A stretch of 64,000 nt of DNA. Source: Flavobacteriaceae bacterium. Lineage in GTDB: Bacteria; Bacteroidota; Bacteroidia; Flavobacteriales; Flavobacteriaceae. Where the stretch lies: contig JAGYKX010000005.1 of assembly GCA_018401115.1 (NCBI GenBank), positions 310,001 to 374,000 on the forward strand, read 5' to 3'. Below, piece by piece: positions 8,119 to 17,688 of the stretch (within the stretch, counting starts at the first letter, position 1; each line of letters starts with the position of its first letter). Position numbers and translations under genes: made by a program. Under the pieces are notes generated by a model. That model searched no databases, had not been told where the DNA came from, and saw nothing but the letters and a program-made list of their open reading frames with translations.

Positions 8119-8349
8119 TTAACTATTGTGACTGCCGTCACAATAAGGTGGATTTGATGTTTTTTTACAGCTACATAAAAAGGCAGTTTTTTCTTCAGAA
8201 ACACTAAATTTCAAGGAAGGTGTAGCGTTATGTTTTCTATGTGAACTGTCACAAAAGGGTTCGTTTTCTGTATATCCGCAGGTACACCAACCATAATTTT
8301 TATCTTTTTCTAAGCTTACCTTAACAGGTCCTGATGTCTTTTCACTCAT
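8119..8349 (-). CDS. CDGSH iron-sulfur domain protein (two motifs)
   Basis: A small soluble protein of 76 residues with two CDGSH-type 2Fe-2S motifs in tandem: CTCGYTENEPFCDSSH and CSCKKTSNPPYCDGSH. Each provides three Cys and one His ligand. Family members are labile Fe-S proteins tied to redox or iron handling; no specific reaction can be assigned. It starts 4 bases after the stop of the DUF1624-like membrane protein gene, so the two probably form one transcript. The double-domain form is common in bacteria. Confidence 0.92.
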   Translation of the reverse strand: MSEKTSGPVKVSLEKDKNYGWCTCGYTENEPFCDSSHRKHNATPSLKFSVSEEKTAFLCSCKKTSNPPYCDGSHNS

Positions 8350-8353
8350 AACA

Positions 8354-9454
8354 TTATTTTTTTTTAAATATACAAGAAATATAATCTTTTACAAACCCCC
8401 TTTTGCGCTCGTAAAAGAATGATACACTAATACAAAACACCATGAAAATGAGTGCTCCAGAAAAAGCTTCGGATACACTAAGTGATTTTTTGAAAAACTT
8501 ATACAGTCCAAAACCATGGAAGCTTCCGTATAAAATTATCGCGTGAATGACGTAAATACTCAAGGTGTTTTGCCCAATAGCTAAAATTGTTTTGTATTGA
8601 ACCAAATGCCTCCCCAGCATAAATACAGCTAGAACCCACAACACATCTCCGAGTCTAATGAATAGGTAATTATTAAAGGCTACAGCCCTTAACACCTTCC
8701 AGCAAAATTGATCGTCTAGCCATATGAAAAATCTGGAAGAGTCATATTTTAACCAAGTGCCTAAAATAAATAATACCATTATAGCGATGGGGTAAAACAT
8801 TTTTTTATGGCTTAGTTTCACTAAGATCATGGCTATAAAAGCCCCGTAGAGGCTATATCCTACCCAAGGAATAAAGGTGAATAAAGACCCTTTTTCACGG
8901 GTAAAATAATGGCTTAAGGCTACTGGCCAATTGGACCAATCCAAACCTTTAAACCAGGGTTCGACACTAAAAATAAGTGTTGCCAATATAAATACAACTA
9001 AAGTAAATACCCTTCTGGACCAATGGCCTACTAATTTATAGGCAAAAATCAGCATCAAAATGGCCAAACCAATACAGTGCAATACATCTACATAAAAGAA
9101 ACTTGGAAAAATATGTCCGTTTAGTAGCCCTTGAATGTTAAGTCGCAATAAATACCCTAGAACAATCAGTTGCAACCCTCTTTTTAAGCCTTTTTTAATT
9201 CTTTTATTGACGTAATCAGTTTGGGTATTTTTAAATAATAGATAAGTGAATATTAATCCTGACGCAGTAAAAAACACCGGTGCGGTAATGCCTCTAAAAT
9301 AAGTCCAAATTTGAAACCACTTCTGATCTAGATCTCTGAATTGTGGAGCGAGTAATCCATCTATAAAATGGCCTTGCAGCATCATGAGAATAGCCCAAGC
9401 TCTAATGGCGTCTATAAAATGTAATCGCTTTTGCTCCATAAGGGCTAACTCCAA
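8354..9454 (-). CDS. DUF1624/heparan-alpha-glucosaminide N-acetyltransferase-like membrane protein
   Basis: Integral membrane protein of 366 residues with about 10 hydrophobic segments. It begins RLHFIDAIRAWAILMMLQGH, the conserved opening of DUF1624/HGSNAT-type and related membrane acyltransferases, in which the early His is thought to take part in acyl transfer. The annotated start is ATG 9454; a second ATG at 9439 (MEQKRLHFIDAIR) fits the family equally well. It is the first gene of a pair with the CDGSH gene and is divergent from tilS. The substrate is unknown. Confidence 0.8.
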   Translation of the reverse strand: MELALMEQKRLHFIDAIRAWAILMMLQGHFIDGLLAPQFRDLDQKWFQIWTYFRGITAPVFFTASGLIFTYLLFKNTQTDYVNKRIKKGLKRGLQLIVLGYLLRLNIQGLLNGHIFPSFFYVDVLHCIGLAILMLIFAYKLVGHWSRRVFTLVVFILATLIFSVEPWFKGLDWSNWPVALSHYFTREKGSLFTFIPWVGYSLYGAFIAMILVKLSHKKMFYPIAIMVLFILGTWLKYDSSRFFIWLDDQFCWKVLRAVAFNNYLFIRLGDVLWVLAVFMLGRHLVQYKTILAIGQNTLSIYVIHAIILYGSFHGFGLYKFFKKSLSVSEAFSGALIFMVFCISVSFFYERKRGFVKDYISCIFKKK

Positions 9455-9476
9455 AATTAAGGGTATCTTTACGTTT

Positions 9477-9484
9477 CAAAAGTA
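9477..9484 (-). promoter_or_regulatory. -7 element for the DUF1624-like gene
   Basis: On the minus strand this reads TACTTTTG, matching TAnnTTTG, 22 bases before ATG 9454. No clear TTG is seen at the -33 position, so the promoter is only half supported. Confidence 0.35.
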
Positions 9485-9520
9485 GCAAATAAAACACGTT
9501 AAACCCCATAATTATTTCTC

Positions 9521-10837
9521 GTGATTACCGCTTTTAAAAATCATTTAAACACACAATTTAAGGAACTTACAACAAGTCCATTTTTATTGGCTTGCAGTGG
9601 TGGGGTAGATTCAGTAGTGCTGGCCCATTTGTGTGCTCAGTGCGGTTTATCATTTGCTTTGGCCCATTGTAATTTCAATTTACGCGGGGTTGCTTCAGCA
9701 GCTGATGCTAAATTTGTAACCGATTTAGGTCTTGAATTAGACGTGCCTGTCTTCCAAACAAGTTTTGACACCAATGCTTATATAAAAATACATAAGGTTT
9801 CTACTCAAATGGGGGCTAGAACACTTCGTTATGACTGGTTTGACCAGCTAATTAAGACGCATGAATACCAATTTGTACTCACTGCACACCATAGAGAAGA
9901 CGCCCTAGAAACCATGTTTATCAATTTATCTAGAGGAACAGGAATAGATGGATTGCTAGGTATCCCTGAGAAAAGAGGCTACATTAGAAGACCGCTACTA
10001 TTTTTTGCAAAATCTACCATAGTTGACTTCGCCAAAAACAATCAGATATCATGGCGAGAAGACAGCACTAATGCCAGTACTGCTTATCTCAGAAATAAAA
10101 TCAGACACGAAGTATTGCCTCTAATGGCTGATTTGCATCCTACTGCTTTGGAAAATATGGTACAAACTCAGCTGCATTTGAAAGAGACTTCAAAACTGGC
10201 TTCTTTGTATTTGGAACAACTTAAAAAAGACCTTTGGTCTAAAGAAGACAACGAAATTCACATTACTATAGACTTATTGATTGCGACTCCATCAGTTTTA
10301 TCAGTCATTTATGGGTTGTTTTCTTCTTATGGGTTCAATGACGCTACTGCAGTTCTTGAATTGTGTGAGCGTGAAAATGGAAAAAAACTATTGTCTCCTA
10401 GCCATCTGCTACTAAAAGATAGAAGTACACTCATTTTAACTCCAATTGATGCGTCGCAAATAGCAGAGGAATCGGTGTATATTTACCCAGGAGAATCTGT
10501 TATTGAATATCCTATTCAATTGAGTATATCAAAAGTTACAGAAGTTTCTCCTGAAGCCTATCAAAAATTTATTGTTGTAGATGAAGATACGCTAGCATAT
10601 CCGTTACAACTTAGGCACCCAAAAGAAGGCGATGTATTTTACCCCAATGGGATGAAAGGGAAAAAGAGGGTGTCCAAGTTTTTAAGAGATGAAAAAATAA
10701 ATGTAATTTCAAAGGCTTCTATTTGGGTGTTGACAGACGCAAAAGATCAAATTATATGGGTCGTTGGATATAGGGCAGATAGACGGTTTGCCTCAAAATT
10801 AAATACAGATAAATCATTATATTTCAATATTTTATGA
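9521..10837 (+). CDS. tilS: tRNA(Ile)-lysidine synthetase
   Basis: Converts C34 of the CAU-anticodon isoleucine tRNA to lysidine with ATP and lysine, so that it reads AUA. The protein has 438 residues and the PP-loop ATPase motif ACSGGVDSVVLAHL (SGGVDS at 26-31), AHCNFNLRG, and LTAHHREDALETMFINLSRG, followed by substrate-binding C-terminal domains with HPKEGDVFYPNGMKGKKRVSKF. The start is GTG at 9521, chosen because the PP-loop begins only about 20 residues later. Its stop overlaps the dsbD start by four bases (ATGA), showing translational coupling. Confidence 0.95.
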   Translation: MITAFKNHLNTQFKELTTSPFLLACSGGVDSVVLAHLCAQCGLSFALAHCNFNLRGVASAADAKFVTDLGLELDVPVFQTSFDTNAYIKIHKVSTQMGARTLRYDWFDQLIKTHEYQFVLTAHHREDALETMFINLSRGTGIDGLLGIPEKRGYIRRPLLFFAKSTIVDFAKNNQISWREDSTNASTAYLRNKIRHEVLPLMADLHPTALENMVQTQLHLKETSKLASLYLEQLKKDLWSKEDNEIHITIDLLIATPSVLSVIYGLFSSYGFNDATAVLELCERENGKKLLSPSHLLLKDRSTLILTPIDASQIAEESVYIYPGESVIEYPIQLSISKVTEVSPEAYQKFIVVDEDTLAYPLQLRHPKEGDVFYPNGMKGKKRVSKFLRDEKINVISKASIWVLTDAKDQIIWVVGYRADRRFASKLNTDKSLYFNIL

Positions 10838-12810
10838 GAAAAATAATCCTTTTTGTTTTTTTGTTCATTAGCGCTAAAGGAATGGTATTTGGTCAAGATT
10901 TTTCTTTTTCAATGTCTGCTACTGAGGACCCTGTACAATGGACGCCATCTGTAGCCAAAGAAAATGACAGTATATATGTAATTTCATTAATTGGGACTAT
11001 TGAAAAAGACTGGCATTTGTATTCTCAATATTCGCCAGAAGGCGGGTCTCAACCAGCTATTTTTAATTTTGAAAATCCTAAGAATTCCTTTTTATTGTTA
11101 GGCAATACCGAAGAGAGTCAGACACATAGCGAATTTTCTGAAATTTTTAATGTCACAGAGATTTTTTTTAAAGACAGTGCGACCTTTAAACAACGTCTAA
11201 AAATCAAGGACAGAAGATTTTCAGAAATTTCATTTTCAATAGATTACCAAGTTTGTAAAGAAGTTTGTATTCCAAATATAATTCGCTTTACAGTTGCTTT
11301 GGAAACCGGAAAAGAAGTTACATCACAAGCAACTGCTTTAAATAATCTAGATCAAGAAAAAACAACAGCTTTACTTTTGGACCTTAAATCCAAAGATCGT
11401 TTGGGTTCATTAATTACAAAAGATGACACAGAGGGAGTGAATGGTTGGTGGAAGATATTTTTATTGGGCATGCTTGGCGGTTTTATTGCACTTCTTACGC
11501 CATGTGTTTTTCCCATGATTCCATTAACAGTATCTTTTTTTACTAAAAGTTCAGCTAATAAAAGAAAAGGAATAGCCAATGCACTATGGTATGGGTTTTT
11601 TATAGTGCTTATCTATGTTTTGCTGTCACTTCCTTTTCATTTGTTTAATTCTTTAGACGCACAAATTTTAAACACCATAGCCACAAATATCTGGTTAAAC
11701 CTCTTGTTTTTTGTCATATTTATATTCTTTGCAGGGTCATTTTTTGGTTTTTATGAATTGAATTTACCTGCTTCATGGAGCAATAAAATAGATGCTTCAG
11801 CTTCAAGAATTGGAGGCGTTGTAGGTGTTTTTTTTATGGCACTTACGCTTGCCTTAGTCTCTTTTTCATGTACAGGACCTATTTTAGGAGGCCTCTTAGG
11901 GAGCACTACATTAGCCGGTGGAGATGTAGCGACTAATTTAACAGTAGGAATGTTTGGTTTTGGACTGGCATTGGCTTTGCCTTTTGCCTTGTTTGCATTG
12001 TTTCCTGGTTTATTGAGTGGTTTACCTAAATCAGGGGGCTGGATGATCACCGTTAAGGTGTTTTTGGGATTTCTAGAGTTAGGACTGGCATTTAAGTTTT
12101 TGTCTAATGCAGATTTAGTAGGGCATTGGGGCATTTTGAAGCGGGAAATCTTCCTAGGAATTTGGTTGTTTTTGTCTATTGGATTAGCAGCCTATTTATT
12201 GGGGGTATTTGAAAAGGTAAAAAAGCCCATTCATTGGTCTAGAGTTCCTTGGATTGCCGGATCCATAGTGTTTGGTACGTTTTTATTATTGGGAATTTTC
12301 AAAAAACAAGATCTAGCTTGGTTAAGCGGTTTTCCTCCCCCAAGTTTTTACAGTATTTATGCTCAAGAATCTGACTGCCCTCTAGGACTAAATTGCTACA
12401 AGGATTTTGAGACAGGCTGGCGTGTAGCTCAAGAAGAAAATAAACCTATTCTACTAGATTTCACTGGCTGGGCCTGTGTGAATTGTAGGAGAATGGAAGA
12501 AAATGTTTGGAGTGACCCGTCTGTTTTCTCTTTGATTAATGAAGAGTTTGTGCTTATATCTCTTTATGTAGACGACCGTAAAACGTTACCCATTTCAGAC
12601 CAATTTATTTTCACCTATCCAAGCGGCAGGCAAAAACCTATTGAAACGATTGGTCAAAAATGGGGTACCTTTCAGACCGTTAATTTTAATGCAGCTTCTC
12701 AGCCTTATTATGTGCTTTTGTCTCCATCATTGGAAGTATTGGCTCCAGCCATTCAGTATACTGACATACCTACCTACAAACAGTGGCTTTTAGATGCCCT
12801 TAACCAATAA
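10834..12810 (+). CDS. dsbD: thiol:disulfide interchange protein DsbD
   Basis: Carries electrons from cytoplasmic thioredoxin across the inner membrane to periplasmic thiol proteins. The 658 residues contain a signal peptide (1-20), an N-terminal DsbD_N-like domain with Cys141/Cys145 (VCKEVCIP), a central membrane domain (about 205-490) with the two transmembrane redox cysteines Cys224 (LLTPCVFPMIPLTV) and Cys346 (VSFSCTGPILGG), and a C-terminal thioredoxin domain with Cys548/Cys551 (WACVNCRRMEENVW). All three redox pairs are present. It overlaps tilS by four bases. Likely clients here include TlpA-like proteins such as the one at 54.7-55.8 kb, by inference. Confidence 0.94.
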   Translation: MRKIILFVFLFISAKGMVFGQDFSFSMSATEDPVQWTPSVAKENDSIYVISLIGTIEKDWHLYSQYSPEGGSQPAIFNFENPKNSFLLLGNTEESQTHSEFSEIFNVTEIFFKDSATFKQRLKIKDRRFSEISFSIDYQVCKEVCIPNIIRFTVALETGKEVTSQATALNNLDQEKTTALLLDLKSKDRLGSLITKDDTEGVNGWWKIFLLGMLGGFIALLTPCVFPMIPLTVSFFTKSSANKRKGIANALWYGFFIVLIYVLLSLPFHLFNSLDAQILNTIATNIWLNLLFFVIFIFFAGSFFGFYELNLPASWSNKIDASASRIGGVVGVFFMALTLALVSFSCTGPILGGLLGSTTLAGGDVATNLTVGMFGFGLALALPFALFALFPGLLSGLPKSGGWMITVKVFLGFLELGLAFKFLSNADLVGHWGILKREIFLGIWLFLSIGLAAYLLGVFEKVKKPIHWSRVPWIAGSIVFGTFLLLGIFKKQDLAWLSGFPPPSFYSIYAQESDCPLGLNCYKDFETGWRVAQEENKPILLDFTGWACVNCRRMEENVWSDPSVFSLINEEFVLISLYVDDRKTLPISDQFIFTYPSGRQKPIETIGQKWGTFQTVNFNAASQPYYVLLSPSLEVLAPAIQYTDIPTYKQWLLDALNQ

Positions 12811-12842
12811 GATAATACCTGTATTGACCTGATTATATTATT

Positions 12843-15221
12843 ATGAAAAACATCAAAAGAATTTTAGTTTCAATGGTACTTATTGCCTTTGTATTTTTAA
12901 TTGTTGTAGTGATTATGGTTCAGTCAATGGCTCCTGATTATAACGGTACAAAGTATTTAGATGGACTTACAGAGGAAGTTCAAGTGTATTATGACACTTA
13001 TGGGGTTCCCCATATTTATGGACAAACAGAAGAAGACGCCTTTAAGTCTCTGGGCTATGTCCATGCTCAAGACAGGCTTTGGCAAATGGAAGTCCTCAGA
13101 AGAATTGGCTCTGGAAGGCTTTCTGAACTCTTTGGATCTGATTTAATAGAAACAGATCGTCTTTTTATTACATTAGGGATAGATGCATCTAGTGAAAAGG
13201 CTGTGGCTCAATTAGATACATCTAGTCCTGAATATAAACTTTCCTTGGCTTATTTAGAGGGGGTAAATAAATTTGTTACTGATGGAGCCACACCAGTGGA
13301 ATTTTATTTAACAGGAATGGAAAAGACACTTTTTGAACTTAAGGACATATATAACACCCTTGGTTATATGTCTTTTAGTTTTGCTGTAGCCCAAAGGACT
13401 GATCCTCTATTATCTAATATTTACCATACTCTTGGCAGTGAATATCTCAATGATTTAGAGATTGATTTTGATCCCAATACGGTGTCTATCCCTGTTTTTA
13501 AAGCTATTGAAGATCAAATAGCAACACTTTTAGAAAAATTACCTGCACCACAATTCATTGGCAGTAATGCATGGGTCATTGGTGCTGAAAAAACTAAAAA
13601 CGGGGCGGTTATTTTTGCCAATGATCCTCATATTGGCTATGCACAGCCCTCTGTATGGTTCGAAGCCCATATTGAGACCCCCCAATATGAAAACTATGGG
13701 TATCACTTGGCTGGAATTCCTTTTCCTCTTTTGGCGCACAATAGAAAAATGGCCTATGGACTCACTATGTTTGAGAACGACGACATTGATTTTTATCAAA
13801 CCCAATCTAATGTTACAGACAGCAATGCTTACTTGTATGAAGGGGAGTGGCTCCCATTACAAATACAAGAAAAACAGATTAAAGTCAAAGACGCCAATCC
13901 AATATTATTTCAAGTAAAGTCTACCCTTCACGGTCCTTTAATGAATGATATTATTGATGGCGTGGCATTAGATAAACCTTTAAGTATGTCTTGGGTGTAT
14001 ACCCAGAGGCCTAATAAAGTATTAAATGCCCTGTATAACATATCACATGCAGCAGACAAGAATTCATTCAAAAAAGCTTTACCCAATATACATGCACCTG
14101 GCCTTAATGTGATGTATGGAGACAGTGAAGGAAATATTGCTTGGTGGGCCACAGCAGCACTTTATGAACTTCCATCTGGCACCTCTTCTAAATTTGTTTT
14201 AGACGGCTCCACTGCAGCCCAAGAAAAAATAAGGTTTACAGATTTTTCTGAAAATCCAATGTCTGAGAACCCCCCTTGGAACTATGTGTATTCTGCTAAT
14301 AATGCGCCTTTATTCCCCTCGGGAGAAACATATCCTGGCTATTACTTGCCAGAAAACAGGGGCAAGAGAATTGTAACACTTTTAGATTCAAAAAGGGATT
14401 GGGATAAATCTAGTGTTTCAGAGATGATTTTAGACCACACCTCCTCAGTAAATCCTGAAATTATAGCAGACTTTAATTGGGCTCTAAAAGAAGATTCCTC
14501 GTTTTTTACTTCTTTAAGTAAAGACGAGCAATGGGCCTATAATGATTTGCAATCTTGGGAAGGTGATTATCCTGAAGCGACCACAGCAGCTGCTTTATTC
14601 CATAAGTGGGAATATTATTTTCTAAAGGCAGTTTTCCTTGATGAGCTCGGAGAAACACAATTTAAAGCCATACAATCTACACATTTTTTTAAAAGGGCTA
14701 TTGCCCCTATAGCTAAAAAGGCAGAAAGCATTTGGTTTGACAACAGCAATACTCCTGAAATAGAAACCAAAACAGACTTGCTAAAATCTTCCTTTAAAAT
14801 AGCTTTTAAAGACCTTTCTGATGGTTTTGGAAATGATCCCAAGCAATGGAATTGGGGTAAAATTCACACCGTAGAACACGAACATCCCATAGGAAAAATA
14901 GCAGCTTTGAGAAGCTTTTTTAATATAGGGCCTTTTCCCATTAGCGGATCTAAGGAGGTCATTAATAATACTGGTTTTAGTTATACTGAGTCTGGCGGTT
15001 TTAAAGCGAATCAAGGTCCATCAACCAGAAGGGTGATTGATTTCTCAGATATAGAACACGCACTGGGGATTTTACCCACTGGGCAATCAGGAAACCCATT
15101 TAGCGCTCACTATGAAGATCAGGCACAGCTTTACAGAAATGGTGGTTTTAGAACCTTGCTACTCAATAAAGCGGAAATTAAAAACCAGTCTTCCAAATTG
15201 GTTTTAAAACCCACTAAATAA
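12843..15221 (+). CDS. penicillin acylase (peptidase S45) family protein
   Basis: Ntn-hydrolase precursor of 792 residues that is normally cut into two chains. An N-terminal hydrophobic anchor or signal (about 7-27) points to export. The alpha-chain motif YDTYGVPHIYGQTEEDAFKSLGYVHAQDR is represented by DTYGVPHIYG and GYVHAQDRLWQME. The autocatalytic nucleophile is Ser241 in FIGSNAWVIGAEKT, followed by NDPHIGYAQPSVWFE. Family members cleave amide bonds of penicillins, cephalosporin side chains or acyl-homoserine lactones; the substrate here cannot be told. It follows dsbD by 32 bases on the same strand. Confidence 0.92.
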   Translation: MKNIKRILVSMVLIAFVFLIVVVIMVQSMAPDYNGTKYLDGLTEEVQVYYDTYGVPHIYGQTEEDAFKSLGYVHAQDRLWQMEVLRRIGSGRLSELFGSDLIETDRLFITLGIDASSEKAVAQLDTSSPEYKLSLAYLEGVNKFVTDGATPVEFYLTGMEKTLFELKDIYNTLGYMSFSFAVAQRTDPLLSNIYHTLGSEYLNDLEIDFDPNTVSIPVFKAIEDQIATLLEKLPAPQFIGSNAWVIGAEKTKNGAVIFANDPHIGYAQPSVWFEAHIETPQYENYGYHLAGIPFPLLAHNRKMAYGLTMFENDDIDFYQTQSNVTDSNAYLYEGEWLPLQIQEKQIKVKDANPILFQVKSTLHGPLMNDIIDGVALDKPLSMSWVYTQRPNKVLNALYNISHAADKNSFKKALPNIHAPGLNVMYGDSEGNIAWWATAALYELPSGTSSKFVLDGSTAAQEKIRFTDFSENPMSENPPWNYVYSANNAPLFPSGETYPGYYLPENRGKRIVTLLDSKRDWDKSSVSEMILDHTSSVNPEIIADFNWALKEDSSFFTSLSKDEQWAYNDLQSWEGDYPEATTAAALFHKWEYYFLKAVFLDELGETQFKAIQSTHFFKRAIAPIAKKAESIWFDNSNTPEIETKTDLLKSSFKIAFKDLSDGFGNDPKQWNWGKIHTVEHEHPIGKIAALRSFFNIGPFPISGSKEVINNTGFSYTESGGFKANQGPSTRRVIDFSDIEHALGILPTGQSGNPFSAHYEDQAQLYRNGGFRTLLLNKAEIKNQSSKLVLKPTK

Positions 15222-15346
15222 TTCAACTCTATAATTCACCTATATAGTTTAACTATAAAATTCATTCATCACAGTCAGTTCGCTTTTTATAGAGCAGTCT
15301 CTAGGCCATAGATTCTTTTAGGTACCTTATAACAAAATAATATAAG

Positions 15347-16915
15347 ATGCTTACAAAACTTTATGGGAGTGCTGTATTTGGCATTAGTGCAGTGACCATT
15401 ACTATAGAGGTTCACATTGCTATTGGTATTGGATATCATTTAGTTGGAATGCCAGACAATGCGGTCAAAGAGAGTCATTATAGGATTGCAGCAGCACTCT
15501 TAAATAATGGCTATAGAATTCCAGGTAAAAAGATCACGATTAACATGGCCCCTGCGGCCTTAAAAAAAGAAGGTGCTGCTTATGATCTTACACTGGCTCT
15601 TGGAATTCTATTGGCTTCTTCACAGTTAAAAGGACTTGATTTAAAAGATTATTTAATTATGGGAGAATTGTCCCTAGATGGAAGTATTCTCCCGGTAAAA
15701 GGTGTTTTGGCTATGGCCATTCAAGCTTTAGAAGAGGGCTTTAAGGGCATAGTCATACCAAAGGAAAACGCAGCAGAAGCAGGATTGATTGAAGGTATAG
15801 CGATTATAGGAGTGTCACACCTTACTGAAGTAGTGTACTTTTTTAGTCATGCTTCCCATCAGAAATCATTTTTTAATCATGGGAGTTCTAATGAAAGTAT
15901 TAGCACAGATGCCCTTAAAGTTCAAAAACCATTGATTGCTAAAAGAAATAGACCTTCACTTTGTTTTAGTGAAGTTAAGGGCCAAGAAGGCGTTAAACGT
16001 GCTATGGAGGTTGCTGCGGCAGGAGGTCATAATATTTTGTTGATTGGGCCTCCTGGAGCAGGGAAAACAATGATTTCGAAAAGGCTTCCCTCTATTTTAC
16101 CAGAGATGAATTTCCAAGAGGCCTTAGAAACTACAAAGATTCATTCAGTGGCAGGAATATTGGAAACCAATGGATTGTTGTGTCAGCGTCCATTTAGAAG
16201 TCCCCATCACTCTATTTCAGACATTGCCTTAGTTGGAGGTGGCAGCTTTCCCCAACCAGGTGAAATTTCCTTGGCCCATAATGGAGTGCTTTTTTTAGAT
16301 GAATTACCAGAATTTAAAAAGGGGGTTCTAGAGGTGCTGAGACAACCCTTAGAAGATCGAAAAATAACGATATCCCGAGCCAAATACACCATAAGTTATC
16401 CGGCAAGTTTTATGTTAGTAGCGAGTATGAATCCAAGTCAATCGGGTCATTTTTCTAATCAAAACTCACTGTATGAGTCTAGTATACAAGAGGCTCAGCG
16501 GTACGTTTCAAAGATTTCTGGACCTCTTTTAGACAGGATAGACATTCAATTAGAAGTTCTGGCGGTGTCATATGAAAAATTATCAGGAGTTTCAACGTCT
16601 GAGACCAGTGCTGTTATTTTAAAACGTGTTGAGAAATCTAGAGATATTCAATTGAGTCGTTTTAAAGCCATAGATGGGGTCTTTCACAATGCACAAATGG
16701 ACATTAATGAGATTCAAAAATTTTGTCAATTAAATCAAGACAGTCAGTCTCTAATTAAATCTGCCATGAAACGATTGTCTTTTTCTGCTAGGGCATACAA
16801 TCGCATTATCAAAGTAGCCAGAACCATAGCAGATTTAGAGGGTGAAATTGAGATTCAGAGTGTTCATATTGCAGAAGCCGTTCAATATAGAACTATGGAT
16901 AGGAATACCAAGTAG
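15347..16915 (+). CDS. comM: YifB/ComM family Mg-chelatase-like AAA+ ATPase
   Basis: A 522-residue protein. An N-terminal ChlI/Lon-like domain (about 20-165) precedes an AAA+ domain with Walker A GPPGAGKT (234-241) and Walker B GVLFLDELPEF, ending in the Mg-chelatase C-terminal domain with SFSARAYNRIIKVARTIADL. ComM proteins are hexameric helicases that drive branch migration during natural transformation; whether this organism is competent is not visible here. The length is normal. It stands alone, 125 bases after the penicillin-acylase-family gene. Confidence 0.93.
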   Translation: MLTKLYGSAVFGISAVTITIEVHIAIGIGYHLVGMPDNAVKESHYRIAAALLNNGYRIPGKKITINMAPAALKKEGAAYDLTLALGILLASSQLKGLDLKDYLIMGELSLDGSILPVKGVLAMAIQALEEGFKGIVIPKENAAEAGLIEGIAIIGVSHLTEVVYFFSHASHQKSFFNHGSSNESISTDALKVQKPLIAKRNRPSLCFSEVKGQEGVKRAMEVAAAGGHNILLIGPPGAGKTMISKRLPSILPEMNFQEALETTKIHSVAGILETNGLLCQRPFRSPHHSISDIALVGGGSFPQPGEISLAHNGVLFLDELPEFKKGVLEVLRQPLEDRKITISRAKYTISYPASFMLVASMNPSQSGHFSNQNSLYESSIQEAQRYVSKISGPLLDRIDIQLEVLAVSYEKLSGVSTSETSAVILKRVEKSRDIQLSRFKAIDGVFHNAQMDINEIQKFCQLNQDSQSLIKSAMKRLSFSARAYNRIIKVARTIADLEGEIEIQSVHIAEAVQYRTMDRNTK

Positions 16916-16974
16916 TTTTTTGGTATAATGTTTAAACTTATAAATAAATATTGATAGTGTTTTTATAAATGATA

Positions 16975-17400
16975 TTAATAGTACTTGAGGCTTTCATGCA
17001 AATCATGGATTAGACCAGCGAGTTCACTTAGTTGATTTTCAATGCTTGAAGCAGCTATTTGTAAGTGAATGAAATGGTGGATATGATCATATGTTTTACG
17101 TTCTTTTAGTGTTAGGGCTTTCTGATGGGTTTGGCTATTCCAATTTAGGATTTCTATATTAATTCTTTGTCTTCCTAGTGATATAGGGATAAATCTTCTA
17201 CCATTCCACCAACCAATAAAGGGATAAAGGCCTTGCTTCTTTAAAGCTTAATACAAATAGGCTACATGAAAACTAAACAAGTGTTTTCTTAAAATTTTTT
17301 CAATCATAACTAGGTGGTTTTCACATAATGGAACACCAAACTTGATAGATACTTCTTTTGGATTAGCTAAACTCAGACCACATTCATAACAAACCATCAT
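16975..17400 (-). pseudogene. small zinc-finger plus nuclease-like protein interrupted by an in-frame TAA
   Basis: Read from ATG 17400, 50 residues with a CxxC...CxxH zinc-finger pattern (CYECG at 4-8, PLCENH at 25-29) end at TAA (17248-17250). The same frame then stays open for 90 more codons to TAA at 16975, reading LKKQGLYPFIGWWNGRR, LGRQRINIEILNWNSQTH and so on. Both parts look protein-like, and the second resembles a DUF559-type endonuclease-like fold with its expected Asp replaced (FIPISL), which is an inference. In relatives I recall, the stop position holds a Tyr (LYYALKK), so one base change explains it. An in-frame TAA just upstream of the ATG rules out a longer N-terminus. It fills most of the 773-base gap between the ComM-like gene and ilvD. 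Confidence 0.6.
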
Positions 17401-17618
17401 TTTTTATTTCTAATATACCTCAATCGTTTATAGGGGCATTCTCTACTCGATAATCGGTTAACATATTAGATAAACAGCATATGAACTTCTCTTAAGTGAG
17501 ATCATCATTGTTAATTTGTTTTATTGAATATGATAAAAAAAATAATTTAAACAATTATTAATCAGCATCTTAAGATGTATTTTAAGTGCTTGAATACAGA
17601 CCAATGTAATAAGTATAC

Positions 17619-17648
17619 TTCTCTAAGACTGAGAATAAGTTAAATTTG
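17619..17648 (+). promoter_or_regulatory. probable promoter of the ilvDBNC operon
   Basis: TAAATTTG (17641-17648) matches the Bacteroidota -7 consensus, with TTC instead of TTG 19 bases upstream, 40 bases before the ilvD ATG. The remaining sequence from 17401 shows no T-box, attenuator hairpin or regulatory codon run that I can recognise. Confidence 0.45.
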
Positions 17649-17688
17649 ATAGTTAAAGTAAAATGGAATTTTATAATTTGAAGCTATT

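Noticed and set aside
15243-15257. TATAGTTTAACTATA palindrome upstream of the ComM-like gene
   Set aside because: Seven-base AT arms are common in this sequence, and there is no repeat of the motif nor a T-tract.
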